DNA from: Polyangia bacterium
Lineage (GTDB): Bacteria > Myxococcota_A > Polyangia > Nannocystales > Nannocystaceae
Direction of reading: 5' to 3'
NCBI GenBank assembly: GCA_030430565.1
Contig: JAUIKS010000013.1
Coordinates: 1 to 64,000 of the forward strand
Length of the DNA stretch: 64,000 bases
Shown here: positions 8,296 to 18,809 of the stretch, piece by piece
Numbering within the stretch: position 1 is the first letter of the stretch
How the letters are laid out: every line of letters starts with the position of its first letter
Notes under the pieces: generated by a model
Told to the model about the DNA's origin: nothing
What the model saw: only the letters and a program-made list of their open reading frames with translations
The model's database searches: none
Translations under genes and position numbers: made by a program

Positions 8296-9426
8296 GTGGA
8301 CGAACGCGAGTCGAAGCGGCGGCCGAAGCGGCACCCGAGCATCGCGCGCGCGCTCGGCCGCGTGCGCAGCGTCCTCAATCAGCACGTCGACGCGGATCCG
8401 GCGGCGCTGGCGGGGCGTCCAGGCCAGGTCCATCCCTGGATCGAGACGCTCCGCGGTCAGCGGATCCTCATCGCCTGCTCCGGGGGCCGCGACTCGACGG
8501 CCTTGGTCGGCGTCTTGCAGCTGTTGGCCCGCGGCCTCGAGCTGTCCCTCGAGCTCGGTCACGTCGACCACGGCTTGCGAGTTGAGTCCGCCGCCGAGGC
8601 CGACCACGTGCGCGCGTTGGGACGATCCCGCGGCATCTCGGTGCGTGCGGTACGTCTCATCGATCTCGAGCCAGGCCCTGGACTGCCGGCGCGCGCCCGC
8701 GACGCTCGCCGGGCCGCGCTCATCGACATGGCCCGCGAGGGCGGCGCCTCCTGGATCGCGCTCGGGCACACCGCGACCGATCAGGCCGAGACCTCGATCA
8801 TGCACCTGGTGCGCGGGGCAGGGCTCGACGGGCTCGCGGCGATGCCCGCGGTGGACGCTCCGTGGCTTCGTCCGCTCCTCGGGTTGACGCGGGAGCAGAC
8901 CGGTCAGCTCTGCCGGCACCTCGAGCTAGACTTCGTCGACGACCCGACCAACCTCGACCACGGGCAGTTTCGCGTGCGCCTGCGCGAGCAGCTGCTGCCC
9001 GCGCTCGCGGCCGTGAACCCGCAGATTACGCGGAGCCTCGCGACCCTGAGCGTACAGGCGCGCGACGCTGAGCTCGCGCTCGAGCGCTGGACCGCGCGCG
9101 AGCAGCAGCAGCGCCGTCGGGCCGCGAATCAGTGGTCACACGAGGGACTTCACGCGCTCCCGCGGGCGATCCGGACGCGTCTGCTGCGGCGGATCTGTCT
9201 CTCGGCCGGAGCCGACATCGGCGCGCTCGGCTACGCGGTCATCGCGGACATCGACCAGGCCGTGATGGCCCGCGGGCGCGCGCTCGGGTCAAGTGACGCA
9301 GCGCTCGCGCCTCGCAGGTGGCAACTGCGGCCCGGAATCACGGTGCGCCTCGATCGCGACGGCCTGTGGGTCGGGGGCTCCCCGAAGGATCCTGCGATTG
9401 GTCGCAAAACCCCCGCCGAGGCGTGA
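8296..9426 (+). CDS. tilS: tRNA(Ile)-lysidine synthase
   Basis: This 376-aa N-type PP-loop ATPase has the motif ACSGGRDSTALVGVLQLL near residue 60 and the following HVDHGLR. It also has ALGHTATDQAET and FVDDPTNLDHGQFRVRLR, both characteristic of TilS. It attaches lysine to C34 of the tRNA(Ile) with CAU anticodon so that it reads AUA. The GTG at 8296 gives a 50-residue Arg-rich N-terminal extension; a later start cannot be excluded. The C-terminal substrate-binding domain is short. The gene is followed by ftsH, a common order (tilS-ftsH) in bacteria. Confidence 0.92.
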   Translation: MDERESKRRPKRHPSIARALGRVRSVLNQHVDADPAALAGRPGQVHPWIETLRGQRILIACSGGRDSTALVGVLQLLARGLELSLELGHVDHGLRVESAAEADHVRALGRSRGISVRAVRLIDLEPGPGLPARARDARRAALIDMAREGGASWIALGHTATDQAETSIMHLVRGAGLDGLAAMPAVDAPWLRPLLGLTREQTGQLCRHLELDFVDDPTNLDHGQFRVRLREQLLPALAAVNPQITRSLATLSVQARDAELALERWTAREQQQRRRAANQWSHEGLHALPRAIRTRLLRRICLSAGADIGALGYAVIADIDQAVMARGRALGSSDAALAPRRWQLRPGITVRLDRDGLWVGGSPKDPAIGRKTPAEA

Positions 9427-9439
9427 TGCCGCGCAACCA

Positions 9440-9468
9440 TTGACCCTCCAGATGCCGGGGGCTATGCT
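9440..9468 (+). promoter_or_regulatory. Sigma-70-type promoter for ftsH
   Basis: TTGACC at 9440-9445 and TATGCT at 9463-9468 are separated by exactly 17 bp, close to the housekeeping consensus. Transcription would start near 9475, about 27 nt before the chosen ftsH start, so ftsH can be expressed separately from tilS. Confidence 0.6.
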
Positions 9469-9501
9469 GCTTCGACCGGGCTCACCCGGCAGTTTTTGGC
9501 C

Positions 9502-11442
<1,941 letters not shown>

Positions 11443-11472
11443 CGATCTCACCTGCGGGCAGGGGGGCAGGGG

Positions 11473-12084
11473 TCAGGCGGCGAGGCGCGTCTCGCTGGTT
11501 GCTTGCTTGCTTCCACGGGTAGCGCCGAGGCCGTAGCTGCGGGCGTAGTCGGCGAGGCTGGAGCGCAGCATTCGGCGCGCGCGGTGGAGGCGGCTCATGA
11601 CGGTGCCGACCGGGCAGTTGAGCACCTCGGCGGCGTCGCGGTACGCGAGCCCGTCGATGTCGACCAGCTCGACGACGCGACGGTAGCGATCGGGCAGGGC
11701 GGCGAGGGCGTTGAGCACCTCGTCGGAGAGCCCACGAGACGCCCAGCTGCTCTCGGGATCATGGGCTTCGCGCAGGCGACCACGGTCGAAGAGATGCTCG
11801 GCGATGTCGTTGCGAGCGGCGGTCGCGTCGACGACGCGCTGGTGGCGGTGGCGCGAGATAAACGTGTTGACGAGGATCCGCGACAACCAGGCGCCGAGGT
11901 TCCCATCGCGCTGGAACCGGTGCCAGTTGGCCCAGGCCTTGGTCAGCGCCTCCTGCACGAGGTCGTTGGCTTCGGTCGGCTGGCGGGTCAAGCGCATGCC
12001 GACCCGAAACAGGCGCGGCAGGTGCGGCGCGGTCAGCATGGTGAACTCCTCACAAGCGGTCATTGCGGTCATGCCCGTGTTCAA
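11473..12084 (-). CDS. ECF-family RNA polymerase sigma factor
   Basis: This 203-aa protein has sigma-70 region 2 (ANDLVQEALTKAWANWHRF, then LSRILVNTFISRHRHQR) and region 4 (LPDRYRRVVELVDIDGL, PVGTVMSRLHRARRML). There is no sigma-3 domain, as expected for an ECF factor. It directs RNA polymerase to a specific promoter set, usually in envelope or stress responses. No anti-sigma factor is adjacent, so its control is unclear. It lies downstream of the two HEAT-repeat genes on the same strand but 286 bp away, so it probably has its own promoter in the AT-richer stretch at 12100-12200. Later Met codons (for example MTACEEF) are alternative starts. Confidence 0.9.
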   Translation of the reverse strand: MNTGMTAMTACEEFTMLTAPHLPRLFRVGMRLTRQPTEANDLVQEALTKAWANWHRFQRDGNLGAWLSRILVNTFISRHRHQRVVDATAARNDIAEHLFDRGRLREAHDPESSWASRGLSDEVLNALAALPDRYRRVVELVDIDGLAYRDAAEVLNCPVGTVMSRLHRARRMLRSSLADYARSYGLGATRGSKQATSETRLAA

Positions 12085-12370
12085 AGCACAACTGGGGCCG
12101 GATGAAATTGTGTTTTTGTTTCAGTTGTTTATGCGGATTTACCCGCAGAGTGCGCAGTGCAAGATGTAATTCGTAGATCGTAGATGTGTTTTCGAATCTT
12201 TTTGTCTGTGCGCTCTAGACGCCGGCTCTTGCGTGGTTTCGCCCACTCCAAAGCGTTCAAGAGCATGGGAGTGGCGCACGCAGTCACTCCCGTGACGACC
12301 GCAAGCGCCCGTCAATCGCCAATCGCGCCGTAGCCCGACGTGACGAAGACGCGAGTCCGTGACGAAGACG
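12085..12370. other. 286-bp non-coding gap with AT-rich part and inverted repeat
   Basis: This gap lies between the 3' end of the HEAT-repeat gene and the start of the ECF sigma gene, both on the minus strand. Positions 12105-12205 are clearly richer in A and T than the surroundings and probably hold the sigma gene's promoter, but I cannot assign -35/-10 boxes. GGGAGTG at 12267-12273 pairs with CACTCCC at 12285-12291 (11-nt loop) and has no T-run on either side. No credible ORF or tRNA is visible. Confidence 0.5.
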
Positions 12371-12386
12371 CTAGTCCGTGACGAAG
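12340..12386 (-). repeat. 19-bp tandem repeat covering the end of the HEAT-repeat gene
   Basis: GTGACGAAGACGCGAGTCC (12340-12358) is followed by GTGACGAAGACGCTAGTCC (12359-12377) and a partial copy, GTGACGAAG (12378-12386). The partial copy and part of the second contain the last codons (Phe-Val-Thr-Asp) and stop of the minus-strand gene, so the coding end has been partly duplicated into its 3' flank. Confidence 0.8.
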
Positions 12387-14407
12387 CGAATCAGCAGCGA
12401 GGCCAAGCTCTCCCGCGCAGCGGGGGTCACCGGCGTCTCGCGAGCGGTCGCCGCCAGGCCATGAAGATAGATCCAGCTGACGCCGCCGTACTCGCGGGTT
12501 GGGAGCAGGACGTCGAGGCCGTAGGCCGTGGCTGGGCGCCAGGCCGTGTTCGTCTCGGTGCTCCGCGCGCGGTCGTCCCAGCGCAGCCAGGCTAGACCCT
12601 CGGGCGCGCTGTCATCGGCGGGATCGTGGGCCGCGAGTCGGGCTGCCAGGCGCACGCCGACGTGGTCGTCGGAGTGGGCCAGCAGCGTGAGGTGAGCGGC
12701 GAGGTCGGAGTGGCGCAGCGGATCCCGGCCGCCGTCTCGTCGAGCGGCCGCGCGCATGATGGCCACCCCGAGGGCGGCGCCGGTGCGGACGCGCGGAGAG
12801 GTGTCGTGGAGCAGCCCGGCGAGCGCGTTGGCGTCGTGCATGCGTCCGAGCGAGAGCGCCGCGCAGGTGCGGAGCTCGCGAGAGGTGCTCTCGGCGAGCG
12901 CGCGCAGGCTCTGGGCCGCCCGGGCGCGCCGACCTCGTTTGGCTGCGGCGGCCGCCGCGAGCGCGTCGACACAGAGGCAACGGTCGTCGGTCGAGAGGCG
13001 GGCGTCACGCGCCCAGCGGCCGAGCTTGGCCCAGAGCAGCGCGCCGCCGCCACGGGATCGATCGACCGCTGCGGCCGTCTCGGAGGGCGCGAGCGCGAGC
13101 GCGGCGATCCAGCCGCGGGCGACCATCGGCGTGTTCGCGGTCTCGAGCTCCCGCACGATCGCCGCGGCCAGCCAGGTGGGCGGCTGCGCCACCAGCGTCT
13201 CGACGGCGGCGAGCCGGCGCGCGACGTCCGGGGTCGCGAATTGCTCGCGCCAGCCGTCCGGCGTCGTCGGGGTCGGGGGCGGCTCGTCGAGCGCTGCCGG
13301 GATTGGTTCCGTGGGTAGATCGAGGGCGGCCAGCAGCCGCTCCACCTCGAGGGTCAGCTCGGGATCCAGGCCGCGCGCGAGCGCTCGCTCGAGACTCGGT
13401 CGCGCGCGCTCGCCCAAGAACTCGAGCGCAGAGACCACAGACTCCCGCAGATGGACCTCGGCGAGGCGCAAGAGCAACCCGTCGAGCAGCAGCTGCGAGA
13501 CCTCATCGCGGACGCCGATCGCCCCGACGACGTTGCTCATCGCGAGCCCGCGCGGCTGGTCGTCGAGCAGCCGCAGGAGCAGCTCATCGACCTCCTCTCC
13601 CGGGAGCAGGCTGAGCCCGTGGAGCAGCGCGCGGCTGACGTAGGCCTCGTCGCCGGCCTCGACGGCCCGCATCATCGCCGGGATCGCGCGGGGATCGCCG
13701 AATTGGCCGAGCGCCGTGGCGGCCCAGCGGCGCACGTTGGGGTCCGGGTCCTGCAGCAGCCGCGAGATCGGGAGCGCCCCGCGACCGGGGCCCAGGCGGC
13801 CCAGGCTTCGCGCGGCGCTCGCGCGGATGTGCGGGATGGAGTCCCCGAGCTTCGCGATCAACGCGCTGCGGACCAGCTCCTGGCTGTCCGGGGGCAGGAC
13901 GACCTTCCCGGCGAGCGCGGTCGCGGCGTTGCGCAGCTGCTCCCGCGGATCCTGCAAGGCCTGGAGCAGCGCGTCCACGTACTGCTTCTTCGGCTCGAGC
14001 AGCATCAGCTCGAGGGCGTAGAGGCGGACGCTCCCATCGTTGGTGCTGTCGTCCCAGACCTCCTGGGCCTTCGGGATGCACGCGTGCAGGGCCCGGGCGA
14101 TGCACTGTTGAAGCGCCGCGCGCTGGACCCCCGAGGAGCGATCGGTGAGCGCCGCCACTAAGTCGTCGACGATGAGTTCCTCGGGGAAGTTCTCGAACTC
14201 AGCGAGCGCGTTGAGCCGCACGAGCTCCGGCGCGACCCTTCCGCTGGCCGTCGGCCCCGCCTGGTTGGCGGAGCGGAGCGGCGCCGTGACCACGTCCACC
14301 TGGGTGGGCCAAAGCGGCCAGCGCTCCTCAGCGTGGGCTATTCCCGGGCCGGTCAGCAGCGCGCCGGTGAGCGCGAGCGCGAGCGCGAGGGGCCTTCGCG
14401 TCATCAC
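12371..14407 (-). CDS. Secreted HEAT-repeat protein
   Basis: This 678-aa protein starts with a typical Sec signal peptide (MMTRRPLALALALTGALL, cleavage probably after AHA). The rest is almost entirely alpha-helical HEAT/PBS-lyase-like repeats: PHIRASAARSLGRLG, NVRRWAATALGQFGDPRAI, RELRTCAALSLGRMH and RVRTGAALGVAIMR are clear units, in two blocks separated by a Pro-rich segment near residue 375. The C-terminal 90 residues are not repeats. A scaffold role in the periplasm is inferred from HEAT repeats in general; no enzymatic motif is seen. It is 64 bp downstream of a second HEAT-repeat gene, and the two are probably one transcript. Confidence 0.8.
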   Translation of the reverse strand: MMTRRPLALALALTGALLTGPGIAHAEERWPLWPTQVDVVTAPLRSANQAGPTASGRVAPELVRLNALAEFENFPEELIVDDLVAALTDRSSGVQRAALQQCIARALHACIPKAQEVWDDSTNDGSVRLYALELMLLEPKKQYVDALLQALQDPREQLRNAATALAGKVVLPPDSQELVRSALIAKLGDSIPHIRASAARSLGRLGPGRGALPISRLLQDPDPNVRRWAATALGQFGDPRAIPAMMRAVEAGDEAYVSRALLHGLSLLPGEEVDELLLRLLDDQPRGLAMSNVVGAIGVRDEVSQLLLDGLLLRLAEVHLRESVVSALEFLGERARPSLERALARGLDPELTLEVERLLAALDLPTEPIPAALDEPPPTPTTPDGWREQFATPDVARRLAAVETLVAQPPTWLAAAIVRELETANTPMVARGWIAALALAPSETAAAVDRSRGGGALLWAKLGRWARDARLSTDDRCLCVDALAAAAAAKRGRRARAAQSLRALAESTSRELRTCAALSLGRMHDANALAGLLHDTSPRVRTGAALGVAIMRAAARRDGGRDPLRHSDLAAHLTLLAHSDDHVGVRLAARLAAHDPADDSAPEGLAWLRWDDRARSTETNTAWRPATAYGLDVLLPTREYGGVSWIYLHGLAATARETPVTPAARESLASLLIRFVTD

Positions 14408-14471
14408 TCAGGGTTTTACTGTGTCGCCGCGAACGCGTCGACCATTGTGACGGTAAAGATGGCTACGACGG

Positions 14472-15914
14472 TTAAGGAGCCTTGATCTGCTTGATCTCGC
14501 GGTCGTCGCGGGCCGTCTTGATCCCGGCCAGCAAGCTCTCCGCGCGGGTCCGCAGCAAGTCATCCGTCGCTCCCTCGATCAGGCGCACAAGCCACGGCTC
14601 AACGGCCGCGCGGATCTCCGGGCTCGTCGCGCGGATCTGACCCATCGCCTGCAGGATCTTCATCTCCAGGGTGTCGCGCGGCATGAACAGATCGACGCGC
14701 TCGTCGCCGCCGTCCGGGCGCAGGTTGAAGGTCACGATCCCGCAGCGGGTCTTGCGCTCTTCGGGCGTCGCCGTGTTGTGGGCGTGGACGAGGGCGAGGT
14801 TCGAGCGCTCGTCGCCGGTGTAGCCCAGGCTGTGGACGATCGCGCAGCGGACCGCGAGCGGCGCCGCGGGCAGGCGCTCCTCGAGGATCGGGACCACAGT
14901 GCGTCCGTCGCGTTGGTCGATGTGCTGGAACAGCGCCCACGCTGCGGTCTGCTGGGCCTCAACCGAGCCCTTGCCGCGGAGGACCTCCTCGAGCAGGGGG
15001 ACGAGCTCCATCCGCTGGATGTGTCCGGCGGCGTAGATCAACCGCAGGTCGATTGAACTGTTCTCAGACAGGTTATCGATATCGCTGCGCAATTCGGCCT
15101 TGAGCTGCTTGCCGATGGCGAGGTACTGAAGCCGCGCGAGCGCGATGATGGCCTCGCGGCGTACGGTTGGATCTTCAGAGCGCGAGGCCGTGAGCAGCGG
15201 CTCTACAAGCGGACGGCGGCGCTTCGCCGGGACATCCGAGAATCGACCGAGGGCCCAGGCCGCCCAGACCGCCTCCTCGCCGCCACGCTCGAGCTGGCCG
15301 GTCAGGATCGGGACGATCGACGGCTCGCGCCGGATCGAGAGCTCGCCGATGGCGGCCAGTCGTTTGGACGCCTTCGCGGGATCGTCGCCGCGCAGCGAAG
15401 TGACGTGTTTTCCGACCCTTCGGTAGTAGTTGTCAAAGTCGTTGTTGATGAAATTGAACAGGAAGTACGTGGCCGCGCCGCACAGGATCAGCAGCACCGG
15501 GAACGAGAACGACGACCGCTGCATGCTGGCCGCAGCCTCCTCGACGTCACCGCTCTGGGCCTGCCGACCGTCCTGACCCTGGAGGTGTGAGCGTCGGAAG
15601 CCGCCCTTGAACAGCACCTCATCCAGCCACAGCGCGTCGACGACGGCCGCGATGAACATAAAGGTGTAGTAGACGGCGAGCAGCGCGGTCTCAGTCCCGG
15701 TGTCCGCGGGGACAGCGCGGATGATCTTCGCCACGTAGACGGCGGCCATCACGCCGGCCAAGTTCGCGACGATCGCCGCCATCCATAATTTGTAGGCAGC
15801 CGGGATCGTGGCGCGACGAGGGCCGTATCCCTTGGGGAGGTCCTTCGGCATCCGGCCGACTGGCTTCTTTGCTCCGGGGGGCGGACCCTTGGGCGGCTCG
15901 GTCGTTGCGGTCAT
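14472..15914 (-). CDS. Membrane-anchored HEAT-repeat protein
   Basis: This 480-aa protein has a Pro/Lys-rich cytoplasmic start, two N-terminal membrane segments (LWMAAIVANLAGVMAAVYVA; ALLAVYYTFMFIAAVVDALW), a charged loop and a third segment (FPVLLILCGAATYFLFNFI). A C-terminal domain of HEAT-like repeats follows (EAVWAAWALGRFSD, TVRREAIIALARLQYL, LAVRCAIVHSLGYTGDE). Together with the downstream secreted HEAT protein it may form an envelope complex. The ATG at 15914 is a choice; in-frame starts also exist at 15929 and 15998. It is divergent from the VanW gene. Function unknown. Confidence 0.75.
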   Translation of the reverse strand: MTATTEPPKGPPPGAKKPVGRMPKDLPKGYGPRRATIPAAYKLWMAAIVANLAGVMAAVYVAKIIRAVPADTGTETALLAVYYTFMFIAAVVDALWLDEVLFKGGFRRSHLQGQDGRQAQSGDVEEAAASMQRSSFSFPVLLILCGAATYFLFNFINNDFDNYYRRVGKHVTSLRGDDPAKASKRLAAIGELSIRREPSIVPILTGQLERGGEEAVWAAWALGRFSDVPAKRRRPLVEPLLTASRSEDPTVRREAIIALARLQYLAIGKQLKAELRSDIDNLSENSSIDLRLIYAAGHIQRMELVPLLEEVLRGKGSVEAQQTAAWALFQHIDQRDGRTVVPILEERLPAAPLAVRCAIVHSLGYTGDERSNLALVHAHNTATPEERKTRCGIVTFNLRPDGGDERVDLFMPRDTLEMKILQAMGQIRATSPEIRAAVEPWLVRLIEGATDDLLRTRAESLLAGIKTARDDREIKQIKAP

Positions 15915-16021
15915 GGCTGGCCCATTCATACCCTCAAACGGACGTCTCGGGGGCGCCTGGGTTCCGCGATTCGCGTCGATTTCTGGACGTGTGTTCATCG
16001 CTCGGTACGCTCGCGGGGTTT

Positions 16022-17671
16022 ATGGCGGTCCAACCCCAGCGAGAGTCGAAACGGCGAGCTCGACGAAGCGCGCGCTCTGGACCGGCGAAAACGGTCGATT
16101 CACGGCCCGAGGCGCCCGCTGAGGCGACGGTTGAGGCGCCCTCTGGTTCGACCGCTGGTTCGACCGCTGGATCCTCGTCGACAACCTCGGGCACAACTTC
16201 GAACACGCGATCCGAAGCCGCGCACGCCGGACCCCCGCGCTGGCTGCGTCGTGGCGCGAGGGTCGTCGAGGCCGTCAGTATGCTGGCCGGCGGCGCCGTC
16301 GCGGCGGTGGCGCTCGCGGCTCCTTGGACCGACCTGGGCGGACAGACTGACGCGATCCGGGTCGTTCCGGGTGTCTTGATGCAGGGCCAGGAAGTGGCCG
16401 GGATGGATCGCGCGGAATTGCGAATCGTGGCGACCGAGCTGGCCGAGCGTGGGCTCGACCGTCAAGTCACGTTGCGCGGCCCCGGCGATGTCGAGATCAA
16501 GACCCAAGCCCGCGCGCTCGGGGCGAGACCGGCGCCCGAGGCGGCCATCGAGGCCGCGCTGACCTACGGACGCTCCGGCAACCCGCTGCACGACTTGGTG
16601 GAGCGCGGCGCGGCGCGGCGCGGCGGCGTCGACCTCGCCGTTGGCCAGCAGTTCGACGAGGACGTGGCGCTCGAGTTCCTTCAAGAGATCGCGCCGCGTT
16701 TTGAGCGTCCGTCGCTGCCGACGCGCTTCGACATGGAGGCCCGCGAGGTTCGACCCGCGAGCCGCGGCTCAACCTTGATGCCCCACGACACGCTCTCGGC
16801 CATCGCGGTCGGCCTGGCCGCGGGCGCGGACGTGATCGACGTGGTGACGACCCCGACCACCCCAGCCGAGGACCCGCTCGCCGAGCTCGCCGACGCGCTC
16901 AACATCGACATGGTGCTCGGGCGGTTCTCGACGCCGTACTCGATGGCGGCCAAGGACGGCGACCGCGCCCACAACCTCAAGATCGGCGCGGCCCGGCTCG
17001 ACGGTCACGTCCTGCAGCCCGGCGAGGTGTTCTCCTTTAATGAGGTCGTCGGTCCGCGGACCACCGAGGCCGGCTTTCGCTACGCGCCCGGCATCACCTC
17101 CGGCGAGATCGTCGACGTGGTCGGCGGGGGCATCTGTCAGGTCAGCTCGACCGTGTTCGGCGCGGCCTTCTTCGCCGGCCTCGAGATCGTCCGCGCGCGC
17201 CCGCACAGCCGCCCGAGCAGCTACGTCGACATGGGGCTCGACTCGACGGTCGTCTACGGCGCCGTCGACATGAAGTTCAAGAACAACTTCGAGTTCCCGG
17301 TCGTGTTTCACGTCGACGTCCAGGGCGGCAAGGTCCAGGTCGAGCTGCTGGGGCCGCAGCGTCCCTACCGCGTCGCCTTCGAGCGCGAGATCGAGGAGGT
17401 CTTGCCCTACACGACGATCATCCGCGACGACGCGCGCCTGCGGGTCGGCAGCCAGACCGTCGCGCAGACCGGCAAGCGCGGCTTTAAGGTCAAGCGCACC
17501 CGCAAGCTCTACGACGGCGGCACGGTCGTCGGCGCCGAGGAGTGGTCGCTCTCGTACCCGCCCACGCGGGAGATCATCCGCCGCGGGACCAACCCGAGCG
17601 GCGCGATCCCGGAGGCCAAGCCGAAGGTGACGCTGCGCGACCCCGCCAACGAGCTGCGCATCGTGCAGTGA
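16022..17671 (+). CDS. VanW-family protein with peptidoglycan-binding-like N-terminal region
   Basis: This 549-aa protein has a Ser/Thr-rich cytoplasmic start, one membrane span (about residues 80-102), and a region like the YSG/PG_binding_4 domain (ALGARPAPEAAIEAALTYGRSG). The VanW domain follows, with HNLKIGAARLDGHVLQPGEVF, FNEVVGPRT, YAPGITSGEIVDVVGGGICQ and VSSTVFGAAFFAGLEIV. A C-terminal beta-rich part (PYTTIIRDDARLRVG) resembles G5-type repeats. VanW proteins occur in cell-envelope contexts and some glycopeptide-resistance clusters, but their biochemical role is not settled. ATG at 16022 is the only good start near the membrane anchor. A terminator follows at 17684. Confidence 0.88.
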   Translation: MAVQPQRESKRRARRSARSGPAKTVDSRPEAPAEATVEAPSGSTAGSTAGSSSTTSGTTSNTRSEAAHAGPPRWLRRGARVVEAVSMLAGGAVAAVALAAPWTDLGGQTDAIRVVPGVLMQGQEVAGMDRAELRIVATELAERGLDRQVTLRGPGDVEIKTQARALGARPAPEAAIEAALTYGRSGNPLHDLVERGAARRGGVDLAVGQQFDEDVALEFLQEIAPRFERPSLPTRFDMEAREVRPASRGSTLMPHDTLSAIAVGLAAGADVIDVVTTPTTPAEDPLAELADALNIDMVLGRFSTPYSMAAKDGDRAHNLKIGAARLDGHVLQPGEVFSFNEVVGPRTTEAGFRYAPGITSGEIVDVVGGGICQVSSTVFGAAFFAGLEIVRARPHSRPSSYVDMGLDSTVVYGAVDMKFKNNFEFPVVFHVDVQGGKVQVELLGPQRPYRVAFEREIEEVLPYTTIIRDDARLRVGSQTVAQTGKRGFKVKRTRKLYDGGTVVGAEEWSLSYPPTREIIRRGTNPSGAIPEAKPKVTLRDPANELRIVQ

Positions 17672-17683
17672 ACGAGCTGTTCG

Positions 17684-17716
17684 AAAAACCAGGCGCCAAA
17701 CTTCGCCGGTTTTTTG
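17684..17716 (+). terminator. Rho-independent terminator after the VanW gene
   Basis: AAAAACCaGGCG pairs with CGCCGGTTTTT across a short loop, and the 3' arm ends in a run of six T. It begins 12 bp after the stop codon. Confidence 0.7.
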
Positions 17717-17807
17717 GGCTTCGCGCGCGCGCTGGGTAGGACTGTCCTGAGGCGCTCCCACTGCCGCGGTTGGGCTGGGCGAGCGAGCGAGCGCCAGTGT
17801 GATCGTC

Positions 17808-18659
17808 ATGCGCGACATGGAAAAGTGGAAAGACAAGGTCGAGTTCTCGCTCGACAACCGGCAGATCTTCTTTCTGTTCTTCGGGCTCTCGGTCGTAGGC
17901 TGCTTCGTGTTCGCGCTCGGCGTGATGGTCGGGCGACGCACCGTCGACGGCCCCGGCGCGGGCGGGGAGCACGACGCCCTGGCGCTGCTCGAGCGGGACG
18001 ACGCGCTCGCGGTCGCGGCCCTCGGCGGCCCCGAGCCCGAGGAGTTCGAGTTTAAGGACGGCCTGGCGACGCCGGCGACCGACGGGCTCCCCGAGACCCG
18101 CGATCCCGCGATCCCGCCGCGGCCCGAGGACGAGGTCAAGAAGGCGAAGGCGAAGGCCGAGGAGAAGGCCAAGGCCGCGACGCCGAAGCCCGCGGCCAAG
18201 CCGGCGCCGAAGCCCGCGGCCAAGCCGACGCCGAAGCCCGCCGCGAAGCCGAAGCCGACGCCGAAGCCGACGCCGAAGCCCGCCGCCAAGAAGCCCGCGG
18301 CCAAGCCGGTCCCAGCCGTGATCTCGCGGGACGACAAGGCGACCAAGCCCGCCGCCAAGAAGACCACCGAGAGGGTGCTGGCGAACGGCAACCCGGCGAC
18401 CAAGCAGACGGCCGAGGCCAACAAGAACCGCAAGTTCACGCTGCAGATGAAGGCCTTCTCCAAGCAGGAGGACGCCGACAAGCTGGCCGAGAAGCTGCGC
18501 CGCAACGGTCACGACGTGCGCGTCGAGGCCGCCGAGGTTCGCGGTCGCACCTGGCACCGCGTGCGCGTGGGCGTGTTCGGCAACTGGGACGACGCGCTCG
18601 CGGCCAAGGAGGCCTTCGAGAAGCAGGAGCAGATCATCGCCTACGTCGTTCGACAGTAG
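17808..18659 (+). CDS. SPOR-domain membrane protein with Ala-Lys-Pro linker
   Basis: This 283-aa protein has a short cytoplasmic end, one membrane span (IFFLFFGLSVVGCFVFALGV), an acidic stretch, and then a long low-complexity linker of Lys, Pro and Ala (KPAAKPAPKP/KPTPKP units, about residues 118-185). A C-terminal SPOR domain (FTLQMKAFSKQEDADKLAEK, then HRVRVGVFGNWDDALAA) ends the protein. SPOR domains bind septal peptidoglycan stripped of stem peptides, so it probably localises to division sites, as FtsN does. GTG at 17799 and ATG at 17817 are alternative starts. A strong hairpin follows at 18693. Confidence 0.88.
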   Translation: MRDMEKWKDKVEFSLDNRQIFFLFFGLSVVGCFVFALGVMVGRRTVDGPGAGGEHDALALLERDDALAVAALGGPEPEEFEFKDGLATPATDGLPETRDPAIPPRPEDEVKKAKAKAEEKAKAATPKPAAKPAPKPAAKPTPKPAAKPKPTPKPTPKPAAKKPAAKPVPAVISRDDKATKPAAKKTTERVLANGNPATKQTAEANKNRKFTLQMKAFSKQEDADKLAEKLRRNGHDVRVEAAEVRGRTWHRVRVGVFGNWDDALAAKEAFEKQEQIIAYVVRQ

Positions 18660-18692
18660 CGAGAGACCGTCTCGTAGCGCGTCAAGCGCAAT

Positions 18693-18724
18693 GAAGAACC
18701 CGGGCCCCAAAGCCCGGGTTCTTC
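18693..18724 (+). terminator. 13-bp perfect hairpin after the SPOR gene
   Basis: GAAGAACCCGGGC pairs perfectly with GCCCGGGTTCTTC around a 6-nt loop, 33 bp after the stop codon. There is no long T-run after it, so termination may rely on the stem alone or on Rho. Confidence 0.6.
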
Positions 18725-18809
18725 GCGTTAACGGTGATTCCCCAGGTGGCGCGCCGGGGTCGCTCGGGGAGGGACGAAATCGCGCGTCTGCGATACAAAT
18801 TCGAGCATC

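Noticed and set aside
12267..12291. GGGAGTG/CACTCCC inverted repeat as a terminator of the HEAT-repeat gene
   Set aside because: The loop is 11 nt and no T-run follows on either strand.
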